Assembly: GCA_030429735.1 (NCBI GenBank)
Contig: JAUIET010000002.1
Coordinates: 542,414 to 606,413, forward strand
Length of the DNA: 64,000 nucleotides
Direction: 5' to 3'
DNA from: Gammaproteobacteria bacterium
GTDB lineage: Bacteria; Pseudomonadota; Gammaproteobacteria; Pseudomonadales; JAUIET01
Part shown: positions 61,888 through 64,000 of the stretch, piece by piece
How positions within the stretch are numbered: the first letter of the stretch is position 1
How the letters are laid out: the number at the start of each line of letters is the position of its first letter
The notes under the pieces: model-generated
Told to the model about the DNA's origin: nothing
What the model saw: only the letters and a program-made list of their open reading frames with translations
Databases searched by the model: none
Program-made: the position numbers and the translations under genes

Positions 61888-63471
61888 ATGCGTTCCCCCG
61901 CCGATGAAGAATTGTCTGTCCCAGAAGTAGATTGGTCTGTTTTTACGCCAGCGTTGATTGTTGTTCTGTTGTTTGCAATACCTTTAATAGTGTTTCCCCA
62001 GGCCGCTGCCGACAGCGTTACGGCCTTACGTGACATGATTATGAATAATTTTCTTTGGCTGTATCTGTTGCTTGGTATGGGTGCTTTGCTGTTCTGTGGC
62101 TGGTTGGCTTTTGGGCGGTTCGCTCATGTGAAATTGGGCGCTCCCGGAGAAAAACCGGAGTATTCAGATGGCCACTGGGTGGCGATGATGTTTACTGCGG
62201 CGATTGGTGCCAGCATCATTGCCTGGGGCTTTGCCGAACCCATTTTCTACTTGCAAACTCCGCCACTGGGCATTGAGGTAGGTTCCAGTAAGTCGTTTGA
62301 ATGGGCGCATATGTACCCAATGCTGCATTGGGGCTTGGTGCCATGGGCTTTTTATACGGTACCGGCTATTCCAATTGCTTACATGCTGTATGTAAAAAAG
62401 AGTCCAACGCTGCGAATAAGCAGTGCTTGCGATGGTGCCTTACCAATGCGCGGCAGGGAAGGAATTAAAACGGCGATTGATATTTTCATTGTGCTCGGTA
62501 TTGTCAGCGGGGTTGCTACTACGCTGGGCCTCGGCGTGCCTTTATTGTCCGCGATGATCAGCACCCTGTTTGATGCGCAAGATACCGTAGCTATAAAGCT
62601 TGGTGTTTTATTTCTTTGGACGGCTTTGTTCGGCGCAAGCGTTTTCCGCGGGCTTAAGAAAGGCATCAAACTGCTTGCCGATATCAACATAGTGCTGGGC
62701 GGTGCGGCTTTGTTGTTTGTACTCTTTGTTGGTCCAACGTTGTTCATTCTGGACTTAACGGTTAACAGTATTGGCCTCATGTTCAATAATTTCCTGGCTA
62801 CCGCGACCTGGACTGATCCCATCGACAAAAGCAGTTTTCCAAAAGACTGGACCGGCTTTTACTGGGCCTGGTGGATAGCTTATACAGGCATGGTAGGGTT
62901 GTTCTTTGGGCGTATATCCAGAGGCAGAACCATTCGTCAGGTTGTATTCGGGATTATTGGCTGGGGGTGTCTGGGTACTTGGTTGTTTTTGGCAATAATG
63001 GGCGGTTATTCACTGTATCTGGAAGCCAATGGCCATATGTCGGTGACTGACATTCTGAACAATCAGGGAATGTCGTTTGTGAACGCGTTGGTTATCAACA
63101 ATCTGCCTTATGGAAAGTTAACGTTGTTTGTATTCTGCATCCTTATACTGGTGTTTGGTGCGACGACAATCGACTCGTCCGCTTATGTGTTAGCCAGTGT
63201 GTGTGCAAAAAATATGCGTAACGATCAGGAACCACAGCGCTGGACACGTATGACCTGGGCGGTTCTGCTGGCACTGGTTACGGCTGGCATTATCCAGTCC
63301 GGTGCGCTTGATGTCGTTACCTCGATTACGGTAGTTGGCTCGCTGCCACTGGTACCCATCGTCATCTTATTGTGCTGGTCATTGGTTCGCTGGCTCAACC
63401 AGGATTTCGGGCCACTGGTAAACCCTAAAGAGCTGTCGCTACACAGCGAGCAGCTTAAGTCTAATTCTTAA
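61888..63471 (+). CDS. BCCT family betaine/carnitine/choline transporter
   Basis: Secondary transporter of 527 residues with twelve hydrophobic helices. The BCCT signature FYWAWWIAYTGMVGLFFGRI followed by SRGRTIRQVVFG is clear, as is ASIIAWGFAEPIFYL. It imports trimethylammonium compounds for osmoprotection or as carbon and nitrogen source. The next gene is choline dehydrogenase, convergent, so choline import and oxidation is the likely function. GTG 61882 is an alternative start. It is divergent from the acidic lipoprotein gene. Confidence 0.95.
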   Translation: MRSPADEELSVPEVDWSVFTPALIVVLLFAIPLIVFPQAAADSVTALRDMIMNNFLWLYLLLGMGALLFCGWLAFGRFAHVKLGAPGEKPEYSDGHWVAMMFTAAIGASIIAWGFAEPIFYLQTPPLGIEVGSSKSFEWAHMYPMLHWGLVPWAFYTVPAIPIAYMLYVKKSPTLRISSACDGALPMRGREGIKTAIDIFIVLGIVSGVATTLGLGVPLLSAMISTLFDAQDTVAIKLGVLFLWTALFGASVFRGLKKGIKLLADINIVLGGAALLFVLFVGPTLFILDLTVNSIGLMFNNFLATATWTDPIDKSSFPKDWTGFYWAWWIAYTGMVGLFFGRISRGRTIRQVVFGIIGWGCLGTWLFLAIMGGYSLYLEANGHMSVTDILNNQGMSFVNALVINNLPYGKLTLFVFCILILVFGATTIDSSAYVLASVCAKNMRNDQEPQRWTRMTWAVLLALVTAGIIQSGALDVVTSITVVGSLPLVPIVILLCWSLVRWLNQDFGPLVNPKELSLHSEQLKSNS

Positions 63472-63477
63472 CGCAGC

Positions 63478-64000
63478 CTAGGCAAGCACACTGGCACGTT
63501 GACGATGCTGCCACTGCGAATCCATGATAATCGGTACGTCAAGCGGGGGTTGCACAATGCCCTTGATCAGGTCAGCAGCACGCTCGGCCAACATCATGGT
63601 TGGTGCATTCAGATTACCATTTGGGATACTTGGGAAAACTGAGGAATCAACCACTCTGAGCCCGTCAACGCCATGCACGCATGTTTCGGGGTCCACCACC
63701 GACATGTCATCAATGCCCATTTTACAGCTGCACGAGGGATGGTAGGCGCTTTCAACGGCTTGACGCACGAACGCATCAATCTCGGCATCGCTCTGCACAT
63801 GCTCTCCGGGCTGTATTTCATTACCTCTAAAATCATCAAACGCAGCTTGCTTGATGATTTCACGAGTCAGGCGAACACAGGCCCGGAAGCCTTCTCGGTC
63901 TTCCTTAGTTTGCAGATAATTAAACACAATCTCCGGTTTGTCTCGAACGTCGGCTGATCGGGCGTGCAACCAACCGCGGCTACTGGCTTTGTTATGTCCG
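63478..64000 (-). CDS. betA: Choline dehydrogenase (GMC oxidoreductase), N-terminus cut off by window edge
   Basis: C-terminal 174 residues of a GMC-family FAD enzyme that oxidises choline to betaine aldehyde. The open frame continues past base 64000 upstream of the TTG-like codon at 63969, so the visible piece is partial. The segment [18 protein letters not shown], the catalytic His in [12 protein letters not shown] and the conserved [17 protein letters not shown] end are typical of BetA. It is convergent with the BCCT transporter gene, with 6 bp between stops. Confidence 0.93.
   Translation of the reverse strand, partial: GHNKASSRGWLHARSADVRDKPEIVFNYLQTKEDREGFRACVRLTREIIKQAAFDDFRGNEIQPGEHVQSDAEIDAFVRQAVESAYHPSCSCKMGIDDMSVVDPETCVHGVDGLRVVDSSVFPSIPNGNLNAPTMMLAERAADLIKGIVQPPLDVPIIMDSQWQHRQRASVLA

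Overview
The window reads as a chromosome segment of a heterotrophic, probably marine gammaproteobacterium. Support comes from the housekeeping genes (dcd of the Pseudomonas length class, purM-purN, hda, oxyR), from a block whose gene content matches what I recall around purM in Pseudomonas (DUF3108, purN, purM, DUF2066, hda, yihY, arsC, wrbA, DUF2069, a thioredoxin-like protein), and from the BCCT/choline oxidation and lipid-catabolism genes. Base composition looks balanced (about half G+C by eye). Genes are densely packed on both strands, with many 1-4 bp start/stop overlaps and several TTG/GTG starts. No rRNA, tRNA, CRISPR array or complete insertion sequence was seen.

Layout. 1-2051: a thiolase cut by the window edge and an EamA exporter. 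2117-5005: a lipoprotein, then oxyR divergent from a peroxiredoxin-glutaredoxin fusion across an AT-rich palindromic intergenic region. 5017-18987: metabolism and housekeeping (hydroxyacid dehydrogenase, dcd, LolA-like protein, purM-purN-DUF3108, DUF2066, AI-2E permease, hda, MFS carrier, TlpA-like lipoprotein, YihY protein, arsC-wrbA-DUF2069, zinc peptidase lipoprotein, diacylglycerol kinase). 19171-21739: a cyclic-di-GMP pair, an HD-GYP protein with a broken HD dyad overlapped by a GGDEF-degenerate, EAL-intact protein. 21754-27452: an RND pump with its adaptor and a zinc alcohol dehydrogenase. 27670-29860: an arginine/aspartate-rich 11-residue repeat protein followed by an ECF-type sigma factor, a DUF3619-like protein, a small exported acidic protein and a DUF3106 protein.

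30395-34640 holds the most interesting unit: a tightly overlapped minus-strand operon of CotH-like lipoprotein, VTC-type polyphosphate polymerase domain protein, DUF4956 membrane protein and an OprO/OprP-like porin. Together they suggest a system that makes and moves a phosphate polymer or decorates the cell surface. Next come a Nudix hydrolase, a 306-bp non-autonomous mobile element with 35-bp perfect terminal inverted repeats and nested hairpins, a wax ester synthase/DGAT with a histone H1-like tail, a PEP-CTERM-like small protein, an acyl-CoA dehydrogenase, a VanZ-like protein, a large two-module glycosyltransferase-like protein and a right-handed beta-helix protein that ends in a solo copy of the same terminal repeat.

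44261-59562 is a catabolic region: AtuA-family protein plus both subunits of a biotin-dependent acyl-CoA carboxylase, an omega-aminotransferase, three SDR-type enzymes, a zinc-less MDR oxidoreductase, an HsaA-like flavin monooxygenase, a cytochrome P450 and a KshA-like Rieske oxygenase. The set is consistent with breakdown of branched isoprenoid or steroid-like substrates, but no substrate can be fixed from sequence alone. The window closes with a large acidic lipoprotein, a BCCT carrier and the C-terminal part of choline dehydrogenase.
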